Of a stretch of 64,000 bases of DNA, positions 54,911-63,446 are shown piece by piece. The notes under the pieces are model-generated. The model was not told where the DNA came from and did no database searches. It worked only from the letters and a program-made list of their open reading frames with translations. Made by a program: the position numbers and the translations under genes. The stretch is from Novosphingobium fuchskuhlense (GTDB taxonomy: Bacteria > Pseudomonadota > Alphaproteobacteria > Sphingomonadales > Sphingomonadaceae), in NCBI RefSeq assembly GCF_001519075.1, contig NZ_KQ954245.1, positions 186,001 to 250,000 of the forward strand, written 5' to 3'. Numbering within the stretch: the first letter of the stretch is position 1; every line of letters starts with the position of its first letter.

Positions 54911-55553
54911 CCGCGTTCCGCAGCTTCTTGCCCGCGCCGTTCATTCTCGGCTTCGACTATGATAGTCTCCAGCAGCAGATAGAGGTCTTCAAGGCTATAG
55001 TCGCGCTGCAGCTCAAGCAAACTCGCCCGGCCAGCGTTGATTACTGCGCCGCAGGTGCCGGGGATGTTGACGAAGTCCGCTGGTTCGAACCGATTCCCGC
55101 CAGCGCCGCCAAATTCGAGAGCGCGGCGGCGATCGAAAAACCCAGATGCAGTTCCAGCACCTCCGAGCGCAACTTGAGCAGGGTCGCGACGTCTGCGATG
55201 TCGCCGTCATTGAGGTCGTCACCGCGCATAACCGGACGGCTGAGCGGGCGGCCCGAGTTCGGGTCGATCTTGTTCGGATCAGGCACGAATGTGATGCAGC
55301 CCAGCATCTCGTCCAGAAGCGGTTCAGCCTCTTCGAAGGGAAGCGCCTTGAACGCCTCCAGGCCCGCGATCAGGATGCCGACGGCACCAGATCGGATAGT
55401 TTCGTCGCCAACCTCGACGCCCGCTCGGCTCAGCGCCATGAGCGCGCGCGTGGCCCAGCGTTCGGCATCATAGGCAGATTTCTCGACGATCAGGAACGTC
55501 TTGCCATGATCGCGGCCCTCAACCTCGATCACGACGGTCTTATGCTTGCGCAT
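54907..55553 (-). CDS. Tail assembly chaperone, long form by -1 ribosomal frameshift
   Basis: After codon 139 of the chaperone gene (TTT at 55137-55139) the ribosome can slip -1 on GGGTTTT (55137-55143). It then reads on through FDRRRALEFGGAGGNRF...LLETIIVEAENERR to TAA at 54907. This adds 76 residues for a total of about 215. The -1 frame stays open for 228 bases with coding-like, charged helical sequence, which chance would not favour. This is the G/GT arrangement used by most long-tailed phages: the long form bridges tape measure and tube subunits. Confidence 0.8.
55041..55553 (-). CDS. Tail assembly chaperone, short form
   Basis: 170 residues in frame 0. Position between tube and tape measure genes and the helical content match the G-type chaperone that coats the tape measure before tube polymerisation. 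The last 31 residues (from codon 140) differ from the frameshifted product. Confidence 0.8.
   Translation of the reverse strand: MRKHKTVVIEVEGRDHGKTFLIVEKSAYDAERWATRALMALSRAGVEVGDETIRSGAVGILIAGLEAFKALPFEEAEPLLDEMLGCITFVPDPNKIDPNSGRPLSRPVMRGDDLNDGDIADVATLLKLRSEVLELHLGFSIAAALSNLAALAGIGSNQRTSSTSPAPAAQ
55137..55143 (-). promoter_or_regulatory. Canonical -1 slippery heptamer G-GGT-TTT
   Basis: Matches X-XXY-YYZ with X=G, Y=T, Z=T, in the correct phase relative to frame 0 (GGT is codon 138 and TTT codon 139). GC-rich sequence just downstream (GATCGCCGCCGCGC) may add a stimulatory structure. Confidence 0.8.
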
Positions 55554-55561
55554 TGATCACC

Positions 55562-56002
55562 TCAGAATGCGGGTGCGGGCGTGACGGACTGCCAGATGAT
55601 CGAGAAGCGGCGCGGCTGCGCAGTCTTGCGCAACGCCGGGATCGGGACATAGCCGGTAAGAACACCGCGCGTCATGGCATAGCCCTTCTGCGTGCCCGGG
55701 ATCAGCAGTGAGCCAGACGCAAAATAGGTTTCGCGCGCCTGCTGCTCAAACGTGAACCAGTTTTCGAAGAAGTCGATGCTCGAGCTGTCGGCCTGCAGTG
55801 TGATGTTCTGCGTGACGGGAACGGGCACGAAGCCGGCACTGAGACGGCCATCGATGCCCATCATCGTTTCCTTGGGCGTGATGGCGTCCATATCGGTCAT
55901 ATCGTCGGTCGAGAAGCCTGCGATCTGGATCGGGATCGGGAAGATCGTGTCGACCGCGAGAAGGAGCTTCGCGTTTGCGCTGGTGAGCGTCCGGGTGTTC
56001 AT
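55562..56002 (-). CDS. Tail tube protein
   Basis: 146 residues, beta-rich, located between the sheath gene and the chaperone, the standard tube position in myophages. Segments PIPIQIAGFSTDDMTDMD and SSSIDFFENWFTFEQQARE fit tube proteins of DUF3383-sheath phages. Confidence 0.8.
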   Translation of the reverse strand: MNTRTLTSANAKLLLAVDTIFPIPIQIAGFSTDDMTDMDAITPKETMMGIDGRLSAGFVPVPVTQNITLQADSSSIDFFENWFTFEQQARETYFASGSLLIPGTQKGYAMTRGVLTGYVPIPALRKTAQPRRFSIIWQSVTPAPAF

Positions 56003-56014
56003 CGGTCGGGCCCC

Positions 56015-57505
56015 TTACTGGACGTTGAGCGAGGACAGGACGATCTGCTGCACCGACTGACCATCGGTGTAGAAAATCGTGGTGACGGGCGAACCGCGGT
56101 TAGCGCGCACCGGGGCGCCAGGATCCTTGACCGAAACGTACCAACCCCGGCGAGACAGTGTGCCCGCGATGTCCTTACCGGCGAGGTTGTTCACGATGAT
56201 CGCCTGCTCGGCGCTGAGTGTCACGCCCGCCCGGATCGCGCCGAAGTTCAGAGCATCGTCGATCACACCGCGCAGCGATGCCTCGATCAGCGCATAGCCA
56301 TCGGAATTGTAAGGCACCTGCCCGACGTTGGTCAGCAGGTTCAGCAGCGCGAGCTGGGCCGCGTTGTTCATCCAGACCTGACAAATCCACGAATCGATCC
56401 AGCGGAACACGCCCGAAACTTGGCCGGGATAGAACACCGTCCATTGGTCGTTGGCGGTGCCGTAGGCGCCCACGAAGTTGTAGCCGTTCGCCGCAAGGTT
56501 CGCGGCGATGGTCTGATTGGTGACGCCCGCCGCGACATTGCCGGACCTGAAGGCCATGGTGAACCGGCCATTATCCCGGCTGAAATCGGTGCTGGCGAGC
56601 GCGCCCATGACGAACGCAGCGACCTTGATGCCATTGCTGGAATCGTAGACCAAAGCACTGGAGCCATAGTCGTTCGCCACGACCTGCGCGCCAACCGAAG
56701 TCGTGTCGCCTGATACGGTGGCCTGCGAGTTGTTGTCCCACCCGACGTAAAGATAGCGGTTTGCCTGCCCGTCAGCCCAGATAGCGAAATTGAGCTTGTC
56801 CGTGTCGGTCGGTTCGAACACCGTGCTGAACGACACGAAATCCTGCGTAAGCGCGGTAATGGCCGACATGCACGATGCAGGCGTATCGACGGCAGCGCCC
56901 TGCGAAACCGTCGCTCCAGCGGCAGCGGTAAGCCGCAGGCCGGCCGAGAGCGAGCCAGACGCAGCGGTGATGGTCGAGGTCGCACCGGTGGAGCTGTTCG
57001 TGAAGACGAACGCATCGAAGTTGCTGCTGTAGCTGACCGTGAAGCCGGGCGAGGTAAAGGCCGCCTGGATGATCGACGCCGCATTGTTGAAATCGGTGGC
57101 TGCCGACAGGTTGATCGAGGAAGACGTCTTGGCCACGCCGCCCACGGAAATCGTCAGTACGCCGGACAGCGCCTGAAGTTGGGTCAGGGTCAGGCCCATG
57201 CGCCCGCCGCGCAGGAAAGCCGGGGCCGCAGTGTCGACGTAGCGGTAGAACTTGATCTGCGCGGGCTTCAGGAACGAATTGTCGTACCCCGCGAAGTAGA
57301 CGGTCGCCATCGTCGCTTCATCGGACAAGGCGCCGAAGTAGGCAGCGACATCAGCCTGCGACGAGAACGTAAGCACGGTGCTGGTGGGCACGATGGTGTT
57401 CGACGTCAGCACAAGCCCGACGAGATCGAGGCCAGTGCCGCCAGCGCTGATCACGCCGGGAATGACGTTGACGATCGCCGAAGCGGGGATCGAATTATTC
57501 GGCAT
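56015..57505 (-). CDS. Contractile tail sheath protein (DUF3383)
   Basis: 496 residues from MPNNSIPASAIVNV at 57505. The SIPASAIVNV opening, SSQADVAAYFG, and the C-terminal AGVTLSAEQAIIV and DIAGTLSRRGWYVSV segments are the DUF3383 pattern, the sheath of Bcep781/AP22-type phages. Its presence defines the prophage as a myovirus. Confidence 0.88.
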   Translation of the reverse strand: MPNNSIPASAIVNVIPGVISAGGTGLDLVGLVLTSNTIVPTSTVLTFSSQADVAAYFGALSDEATMATVYFAGYDNSFLKPAQIKFYRYVDTAAPAFLRGGRMGLTLTQLQALSGVLTISVGGVAKTSSSINLSAATDFNNAASIIQAAFTSPGFTVSYSSNFDAFVFTNSSTGATSTITAASGSLSAGLRLTAAAGATVSQGAAVDTPASCMSAITALTQDFVSFSTVFEPTDTDKLNFAIWADGQANRYLYVGWDNNSQATVSGDTTSVGAQVVANDYGSSALVYDSSNGIKVAAFVMGALASTDFSRDNGRFTMAFRSGNVAAGVTNQTIAANLAANGYNFVGAYGTANDQWTVFYPGQVSGVFRWIDSWICQVWMNNAAQLALLNLLTNVGQVPYNSDGYALIEASLRGVIDDALNFGAIRAGVTLSAEQAIIVNNLAGKDIAGTLSRRGWYVSVKDPGAPVRANRGSPVTTIFYTDGQSVQQIVLSSLNVQ

Positions 57506-58025
57506 GTGTGACCTCCGACAAACCTGTAATGATGGTATCGGCAAACTGGGTCGAGACGGGCGTCACGATGTTGCCATGCATCGCAGCCTCGAAAGTCCAG
57601 CGCTGAAGATATTGCTGCTCACCGGCCACTAGCGGCAACTGCGCGGGCTCTGTGCAGTAGAGAGGCGCAAGGCCCGAAGCGGCAAGCTGATCAGCCGCCC
57701 AGGTATCGCGGAACACAGTGACGATGGCCTGCGTTGTCTCCGGGCTGGCCGGTCCATAGACGTCGACCTGCACATCAAGGCGAGTGGAGAGACCAATGTC
57801 GGTTCGGCCCGCTGCGGGCGCCGGATCGGTTGAAGGAACAGCGGCGCGCTCGTTCGTCGCCATCGCAACGCGGCGCGTAGGTGTGATCGCGCACCAGTTC
57901 TTGCCCTGCGGCATCGGCACGCGGCTGACCTGCCCCTGCACCACTTCAGTGCCGCTCGGCACGACAAGCAGGAGCACCGCGCGCAGGGCCGTCATGGCCT
58001 GCTCTTGCGTGATTGAAGGCGTCAT
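57495..58025 (-). CDS. Neck/tail terminator protein
   Basis: 176 residues. The helix-strand pattern with LDVQVDVYGPASPETTQAIVTVFRD resembles the LIC_12616 family found just before the sheath gene. Overlaps the sheath start by 11 bases. Confidence 0.65.
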   Translation of the reverse strand: MTPSITQEQAMTALRAVLLLVVPSGTEVVQGQVSRVPMPQGKNWCAITPTRRVAMATNERAAVPSTDPAPAAGRTDIGLSTRLDVQVDVYGPASPETTQAIVTVFRDTWAADQLAASGLAPLYCTEPAQLPLVAGEQQYLQRWTFEAAMHGNIVTPVSTQFADTIITGLSEVTHAE

Positions 58026-58438
58026 GCCTCGGGGTCCTGCATCTGCGACGTGATCGCTGCTTTCGACCAGCCAGCACCCGGCCAGCCCTCCAGCAGCGCA
58101 ACGACAAGCCAGGTCTGGCCGCGCAGACCGGCCGGTGTCTTGGCATCGGTACCGAACACGATGATGTCGCCGCCCGAATTGGATGGCCGATCGACGCTTG
58201 AAAGCTGGATGTTCGCGTAGACGCTGGCTTGGCCGTTTGAGATATTGAGCTTGTCGAGGTGCTGCAGTTCCTTCTGGGTCAGGGCCTGCACCTGCACCGT
58301 GATCGGCTCATCGGCAGCGTAGTTGGGCACTTGTCGACCGGAATCGCTGAGCGTGTAGCCGGTTGAGCGCCGCAGCGTGGCGACGATGTTCGGGTTTATG
58401 CTTGATGTGAGGCTGTTAGCGATCCCACGCAGGTTCAT
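58022..58438 (-). CDS. Head-tail connector-region protein
   Basis: 138 residues from MNLRGIANSL at 58438. Segments TLSDSGRQVP and QKELQHLDKLNISNGQA, and a C-terminal WLVVALLEGWPGAGW, are typical of small structural proteins in the neck region. ATGA overlaps on both sides. Confidence 0.6.
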   Translation of the reverse strand: MNLRGIANSLTSSINPNIVATLRRSTGYTLSDSGRQVPNYAADEPITVQVQALTQKELQHLDKLNISNGQASVYANIQLSSVDRPSNSGGDIIVFGTDAKTPAGLRGQTWLVVALLEGWPGAGWSKAAITSQMQDPEA

Positions 58439-58956
58439 CGCACTTCCTTGTCGACGGAGGCGAGCAGGTTGCCGGTCCAAACGAGCGGCTTTCCAGCGGG
58501 CGCCGTCTCTCCGGCCGCCACATCACGCCGCGCTTCCTGCACATCACCGAACGTCTGGCCGCCCATGGGAAAACGCTGCTTGAGCAGATCGGTGACCGGG
58601 CTGTTAGCAGGGCCGGTCGTCTGGACGATTGCCTCGCGCAGCTGGCCCGCCATGCCTTCGCCCATGAGCTCCAGCGCCTTGTCGGCCTCGTTATCGGTGG
58701 CTGCCAGCACCGCGGCGAATTGCTCGCCCCATTGTGGTGACTTGTCGGCGATCATGTTGGAAAAGAACGGGCGTGGGGGAATGCCCGCGCCGGGCGCGCC
58801 GAAGTTGTTCAGCGCGGCGACCGTGGCGACTGAGGTGCCGTCGGGATAGGTCGCGCCTTCGAGAAAGCCGACCCGCACCTCAGATGCCTTGCCGAGCTTG
58901 TCCACAAGCGCGCGGATCGCAGCAATCGAGCGTTCGCCGCCGCTTACCTCCGCCAT
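58435..58956 (-). CDS. Minor structural protein (HK97 gp10-like)
   Basis: 173 residues. VRVGFLEGATYPDGTSVATVAALNNFG and IPPRPFF match the neck/tail-completion family that includes HK97 gp10-like proteins. The start overlaps the DUF4054 gene by 13 bases. Likely a head-tail joining protein. Confidence 0.7.
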   Translation of the reverse strand: MAEVSGGERSIAAIRALVDKLGKASEVRVGFLEGATYPDGTSVATVAALNNFGAPGAGIPPRPFFSNMIADKSPQWGEQFAAVLAATDNEADKALELMGEGMAGQLREAIVQTTGPANSPVTDLLKQRFPMGGQTFGDVQEARRDVAAGETAPAGKPLVWTGNLLASVDKEVR

Positions 58957-59363
58957 ACCGGCCGCTCGAACACGTAGGCCGGCGCAGCGACATAGGTCGC
59001 GCTGCGATAGGGTTGCGAGGCCTTCCAATAGGTCAGGCCGTACTGCGTCTGCTGGTACCATGCCGCCGAACCGGGAAGGGTGCCGGTGTCCATTGAAACC
59101 GAAACCGAGCCTTCCGACGCGGAAGCCACTCGCCCGACCTGATCGGCTGAGCGCCCGGAAGCGCCAGCCAGCGCGGCGATGTGCGCGGTGAGCATGTTGA
59201 GCAGGAGACCGCGCACCGCGATGTCGGAGACAGGGGAGTCGTCGCTGTTGTCGAGGTAGATGCAAGCCTCGGCGAAATACAGAGACGCGAGCGCCTCATC
59301 GACGCCCGCGAACTCTGGATAGCGCGCAGCCCAAGCGGCGTAGTTGAACACCGCCTGCGCCAC
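58944..59363 (-). CDS. DUF4054 head-tail adaptor
   Basis: 139 residues. The segment WAARYPEFAGVDEALASLYFAEACIYLDN is the DUF4054 signature. It starts at GTG 59363, seven bases after a strong AAGGAG site; the preceding stop overlaps it. Member of the neck/connector set. Confidence 0.8.
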   Translation of the reverse strand: MAQAVFNYAAWAARYPEFAGVDEALASLYFAEACIYLDNSDDSPVSDIAVRGLLLNMLTAHIAALAGASGRSADQVGRVASASEGSVSVSMDTGTLPGSAAWYQQTQYGLTYWKASQPYRSATYVAAPAYVFERPVWRR

Positions 59364-59364
59364 A

Positions 59365-59706
59365 TCAATTCTCCTTGGCGACGACCTCGACGCCAAGCTC
59401 GTCGGACGACTTCTGTTCCAGTCCGGTCGAAACTTCAGGCGCACGCTCTGCAGCTTCAGCATCGGCCTTGTTGGCAGCGGCCGCGAAGATCGCACCGTTC
59501 AGGACAGGCGGGAAGTTGCCCACGGATTCCTTCCAGCCGGTGAACCAGTCGGCATCGACACCATGGGTCATGCCATAGCCGTCGATCAGGATCGGATCCT
59601 TGGTGACGGGGTCGAGCATGCGCGCGCCGTTGAAGGTGACGGACTTGCCGGCGAACTCGGCGACAAAGCCGAACGGAAGCTTCGAACAAACGGTTACCGT
59701 TGCCAT
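59365..59706 (-). CDS. Phage structural-region hypothetical protein
   Basis: 113 residues. FNGARMLDPVTKDPILIDGYGMTHGV and DADWFTGWKE make a compact domain seen just downstream of major capsid genes in related phages. The C-terminal third is Ala/Glu-rich and probably flexible. Function unknown. Confidence 0.65.
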   Translation of the reverse strand: MATVTVCSKLPFGFVAEFAGKSVTFNGARMLDPVTKDPILIDGYGMTHGVDADWFTGWKESVGNFPPVLNGAIFAAAANKADAEAAERAPEVSTGLEQKSSDELGVEVVAKEN

Positions 59707-59709
59707 GGA

Positions 59710-60744
59710 TCAGGCCCCCAGCATCTGCACAATGGCGATCGGGTAGCGCAGGACGGTGCCCCACGTACCGGCGGACTTCTTCTGTTCCCAGCCCGAAGCG
59801 AGCGGGATCACGGGATGCACGCGCATCTTCTCGGTGAACGCCGACTTGGTGACCGGCAGCCCGTCGACGCTGGTCAGCTTGAGCTGGATCAGGTTGCCCG
59901 AGCCCGTTGCGAACTGCGGGATCACCGTGAACTTCACGTTCGGGAACGACTGCTGGATGATTTCCTTGACCGTCTTGCCGAAGTCGTTGGTCTTGGCCAG
60001 GTACGGCTCCAGCGTGTTCGGGATGCCGCATTCCATCGGAGACGACATGTTCACAAGCGCCGGGAGCTGGGTCTGCAGCTGCGTGTAGAGCTTGAGGAAG
60101 TCGTTGTAGATTTCGATGGTGGTGCCGACCGCCCAGGTCAAGCCACCAGCCGTCTTGGTCGTCGGCGAGATTGCGTTCGACAGCGCCGGATCGTTCATGC
60201 CGCCATAGAGCTTCAGGCCGGACACGCCGAAGAAGTAGGACGTGTTCAGTGCGCGAGCGAGGGTCTGGTTGCTGGCCTCGGAAAGCAGTGAAGCCCAGTC
60301 GATCCGAGCCTCGCCGTAGCGCGCGAGCTCGCGCTCGCCCCACCGCGTGAAGGTCTGGAAATGGAACGACTGGCGCGACACCCAGTTGGCATTGCCGTTC
60401 GACTTGCCGTTCTGATTGAAATCGCCGTAGGCCGACGTGTTGCCGGTCATCTCGGTGATCGGGAACGTCGCCGTGTCGGTCGTCCAGTCACCCATCTTTT
60501 CTTCGCCGTAGAACTCCGCGGCGACGGTGGGCTGGAAGACGACCTTGATCTGGCTCGGATCGATATAGGTCGAGAACAGCGAGGGGATGCCAGCATTCGG
60601 CGCCGAAAACAGCGAAGGCTGGGCGTCCATCGCAAGCGAGGCGGACCGGCGCCAGCCCTCGGGCAGGTATTCCATGCCAGCGGGCAGTTCGATGCCGCCA
60701 GCCGACAGGCGGGCGCGATGTTCGGAGAGGCGTGCGGTCAGCAT
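59710..60744 (-). CDS. Major capsid protein (DUF2184-type)
   Basis: 344 residues from MLTARLSEHRARL at 60744. Segments DPSQIKVVFQPTVAAEFYGE, LARYGEARIDWASLLSEASNQTLARALNTSYFFG and the C-terminal hydrophobic strands fit the HK97-fold capsid protein of this phage group. Position after the cement and DUF2213 genes supports it. Confidence 0.85.
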   Translation of the reverse strand: MLTARLSEHRARLSAGGIELPAGMEYLPEGWRRSASLAMDAQPSLFSAPNAGIPSLFSTYIDPSQIKVVFQPTVAAEFYGEEKMGDWTTDTATFPITEMTGNTSAYGDFNQNGKSNGNANWVSRQSFHFQTFTRWGERELARYGEARIDWASLLSEASNQTLARALNTSYFFGVSGLKLYGGMNDPALSNAISPTTKTAGGLTWAVGTTIEIYNDFLKLYTQLQTQLPALVNMSSPMECGIPNTLEPYLAKTNDFGKTVKEIIQQSFPNVKFTVIPQFATGSGNLIQLKLTSVDGLPVTKSAFTEKMRVHPVIPLASGWEQKKSAGTWGTVLRYPIAIVQMLGA

Positions 60745-60745
60745 A

Positions 60746-61438
60746 TCAGAATCCCTTGTCCGAGATGACAATGATCTCACCCGAAGCGGCCTTGGTCTTC
60801 ACGAAGAAGCGCGTTTCATAGGCGGTGGTGATGGTGGCGGTCACAGTGCCCGACGCCGAAGCGTTAGCGCTCAGCGTCGCAGTCCCGGCGCCCGCATTGA
60901 CGGTCGCAATGGTGGCGCCCGCCGGAATGCCCGTGCCGGAAATCGGCATGCCAGGGCTGAGCGTTCCGCCCGTGAACGAGATTGCAGTCGAAGCATTGGT
61001 CGTGGTGACGGAAAGCGTCGACGTCGGCGGCGACCCGGCCGTTCCGAGCACGATGGTGCCGTCCGCATACTTGGCGAAGACCTTCTGACCAATGGTCGGG
61101 GTCGAAGGCGCCGTGATGTAGAATGCACCGCCATCGAACAGCGTCACCTCCATACCGGCATTCACGGCGAATGCCGATTCTGCGAGATACGTGGTGATGA
61201 CTGCGCGCTGGTCGCGGCCGACGAAGCCGAAGCGGGTCGATGCGAGGTTGGGCTTGCCGTTGGTGACAACGCCCGTGGTATCGTCCGCCCAGGCGAAGGC
61301 AGCGATGACGACACCGGCGGCGCCAGCGGTCAGTTCACCGTCAAGCGCGGGGACAGTGGACCACGGTCCGGTGGTTGCGAAATCGCCGGGAACGCCAATG
61401 GCGAGATTCTGGGCGACGGAAGTCTGAAAGCCAGTCAT
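60746..61438 (-). CDS. Capsid cement/decoration protein
   Basis: 230 residues from MTGFQTSVAQ at 61438, with GGGAG nine bases upstream. The first half (ITTYLAESAFAVNAGMEVTLFDGGAFYI) matches structural cement proteins found next to DUF2184 capsid genes. A repetitive Ser/Thr/Gly/Ala-rich insert (about 135-210) looks immunoglobulin-like and may project from the capsid. Confidence 0.7.
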   Translation of the reverse strand: MTGFQTSVAQNLAIGVPGDFATTGPWSTVPALDGELTAGAAGVVIAAFAWADDTTGVVTNGKPNLASTRFGFVGRDQRAVITTYLAESAFAVNAGMEVTLFDGGAFYITAPSTPTIGQKVFAKYADGTIVLGTAGSPPTSTLSVTTTNASTAISFTGGTLSPGMPISGTGIPAGATIATVNAGAGTATLSANASASGTVTATITTAYETRFFVKTKAASGEIIVISDKGF

Positions 61439-61440
61439 GT

Positions 61441-62715
61441 TCAATTGCTCCCGTAGAGTTCGGCGAAGCTGTCGTTGGCACGCTTCACGGCCGCTGCGTC
61501 GAAGGTCATGGACTTGGAGCGGGTGCGATCAGCTTCACGCTGCACCATCGCCTTGAGGGTCGTGACGGGCGCGCCATCAATGGCAGCCCGCTCAATGCCG
61601 ACGCTCTCAAGCGCGAAGGCGTAAACCGCCGCCGCGCTGTCCATACCGATGACTTCGCCGACCAGCGGCGCGACGTCGCGTTTGGCAAGTTCGATGGCAG
61701 CGACCCGGGCTGCGCCGCGCGCTTCGGCTGCCGCGATCATCTTCTTGACCGTCGCGGCGTCCATGGCCGGCTTTTTGCCGTCCTTGTCCTCTTCTTCGTC
61801 CTCTTTCTTTTCTTCTTCGTCCTCGGCTGTCTTAGCCTTGGGTTCGCTTTCGTTGCCCTCGTCCTTGGCCCCGTCTTCCTTGTCGATCATGTCCTCGTCA
61901 GCGGCGAGGGGCTGGATCGCAGCGAGCGCCTTGCCGAGTGCATCCGCGTCAAGCGCGGCGTCGGCGGCGAGGTGAGGGGCCACCAGTTCGGCAACCTTGC
62001 CAGCGAGCTTGCCCGCCGCGCCCTTCTTGCCGATCGAGGCAGCAGTGACGCCGGAAAGAACCGGCGCGAGGTCGATCTTGGCATCCGCCGCGAGGAGCGG
62101 GCGGACGTGGGCCTGAATGGCCCCGGAAATCATCAGCGCGGTGCGCGACTTGAGCTTCATCACTTCATCTCCGACTACTACGTCCGGCCCCGCACGCCCT
62201 TCAATGACGAGTGCGACGTGGTTGCCCATGATCTCCCGCATTACACCGTCGTAACGCAAACCTTCTGGCGTTGTGCCCGGCGTCATGTCCGCGCGGTATC
62301 GGTAAGCGCTTGAAAGCTCGCGCTTTCTGTCGGCTTCGATGGCGTCCTGCGCGGCTTGCTGCCAGATCACGAGGCTGTTCTTGAGAAATGTCCCATCGAA
62401 CTCGGCATCGGTGCCGGTGGACCCGATGATCAGGTCTTCAGGCAAGCGTTCGGGCAGCACCGGCACATGTTCGGACAAGATTGGCAGGTTATTGAACGTG
62501 TCCGCCGCGCTCGCCAGTTCGGCGGGATCGCGGTAGAGTTGAAATATCCGATCTGGATCAAGGCCCAGCTCCGCAGCGCCGGGAATTTCGCGCCCGTAAT
62601 AGGGGCAGACATTGGCCTTCGAGATGTTCGACACCTCGACGTGCAGGAAACCATTGGCATCCCGGCTACGGGCCGATGGCGCGCGGTCCATGGCGAGAAG
62701 AAGGGTCTGGGTCAT
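61441..62715 (-). CDS. DUF2213 capsid maturation protease/scaffold
   Basis: 424 residues. The N-terminal half (VSNISKANVCPYYGREIPG, LPILSEHVPVL, SSAYRYRADMTPG, MREIMGNHVALVIEGRAG) is the DUF2213 domain. The second half is helical and has a strongly acidic, Lys/Glu/Asp-rich run near 290-325, as scaffolding proteins often do. It probably both assembles and processes the prohead. Overlaps the next upstream gene by one base. Confidence 0.82.
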   Translation of the reverse strand: MTQTLLLAMDRAPSARSRDANGFLHVEVSNISKANVCPYYGREIPGAAELGLDPDRIFQLYRDPAELASAADTFNNLPILSEHVPVLPERLPEDLIIGSTGTDAEFDGTFLKNSLVIWQQAAQDAIEADRKRELSSAYRYRADMTPGTTPEGLRYDGVMREIMGNHVALVIEGRAGPDVVVGDEVMKLKSRTALMISGAIQAHVRPLLAADAKIDLAPVLSGVTAASIGKKGAAGKLAGKVAELVAPHLAADAALDADALGKALAAIQPLAADEDMIDKEDGAKDEGNESEPKAKTAEDEEEKKEDEEEDKDGKKPAMDAATVKKMIAAAEARGAARVAAIELAKRDVAPLVGEVIGMDSAAAVYAFALESVGIERAAIDGAPVTTLKAMVQREADRTRSKSMTFDAAAVKRANDSFAELYGSN

Positions 62716-63434
62716 TATGACAGCACCAAGCCGCGCTTGGTCATGACCAGCTTGCAGAAGTTGAAGATGTCCGCGATCTGCGCGTCGGTGAGGGCGGAGC
62801 GGTGCTTCGAGACCATCGCGATCCGGCTTGTTCCTGAAAAGACAGCTGACCCAGCGCTGCCGCCAATTCTTTCGGCCACCGCAGAGTTGGTAACGCGGCT
62901 AGCCGCAGAGTTGGTGACGGCTGCTGCCAGCACTCCACCATTGGCGGTATAGGTGCTCAGGACACCGCCGGTGTATTTCTGAGCAACAAAGACGAAGGCC
63001 GTCTGCGCCGCCGAGCCATAAAGCGTTCGGCTGACAAGCGTTGGGCCCGAGGCGACAACATGCGAAAGTGTCTGCAGGAAACCAGAACCGCTGACCCCGG
63101 AGTTCCACTGCCCCCAGACCGGGCGATCTGTGGTGTCCATCTTCTGAAAGATGGCGATCCGAGTAAAGTCCGTCGAAGCTGAGTCCAGGTCGTTGGTCTG
63201 GATGAAGTTAGCCGCTGCTGTCGGGTCTCCGGAGAAGGTTGCATAGCCGGCCGCGAAGGTGACGTTGGCGCCCACCGTGGCGTCCGCGCCGCCGCCCGGG
63301 ATCTGGTTGGTCTTTGACGTGTTTGCGTCGACACCCAGATAGTAGAGCGATGAGAGGTTGGTGGTGACGGGGTATGCCGAGATGTCGACGTAGTTGCTGA
63401 AAGTCACACCGGGAACGATGATGTCCAAGCCCAT
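62715..63434 (-). CDS. LamG/concanavalin-like phage protein
   Basis: 239 residues, beta-rich, resembling phage jelly-roll lectin domains: FTRIAIFQKMDTTDRPVWGQW, AFVFVAQKYTGGVLSTYTANGG and RIAMVSKHRSALTDAQIADIF. The last element is the usual ending of LamG-like domains in phage proteins. Gene position within the head cluster suggests a capsid decoration or adhesin. Confidence 0.55.
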   Translation of the reverse strand: MGLDIIVPGVTFSNYVDISAYPVTTNLSSLYYLGVDANTSKTNQIPGGGADATVGANVTFAAGYATFSGDPTAAANFIQTNDLDSASTDFTRIAIFQKMDTTDRPVWGQWNSGVSGSGFLQTLSHVVASGPTLVSRTLYGSAAQTAFVFVAQKYTGGVLSTYTANGGVLAAAVTNSAASRVTNSAVAERIGGSAGSAVFSGTSRIAMVSKHRSALTDAQIADIFNFCKLVMTKRGLVLS

Positions 63435-63446
63435 GGCGGCGATCCT

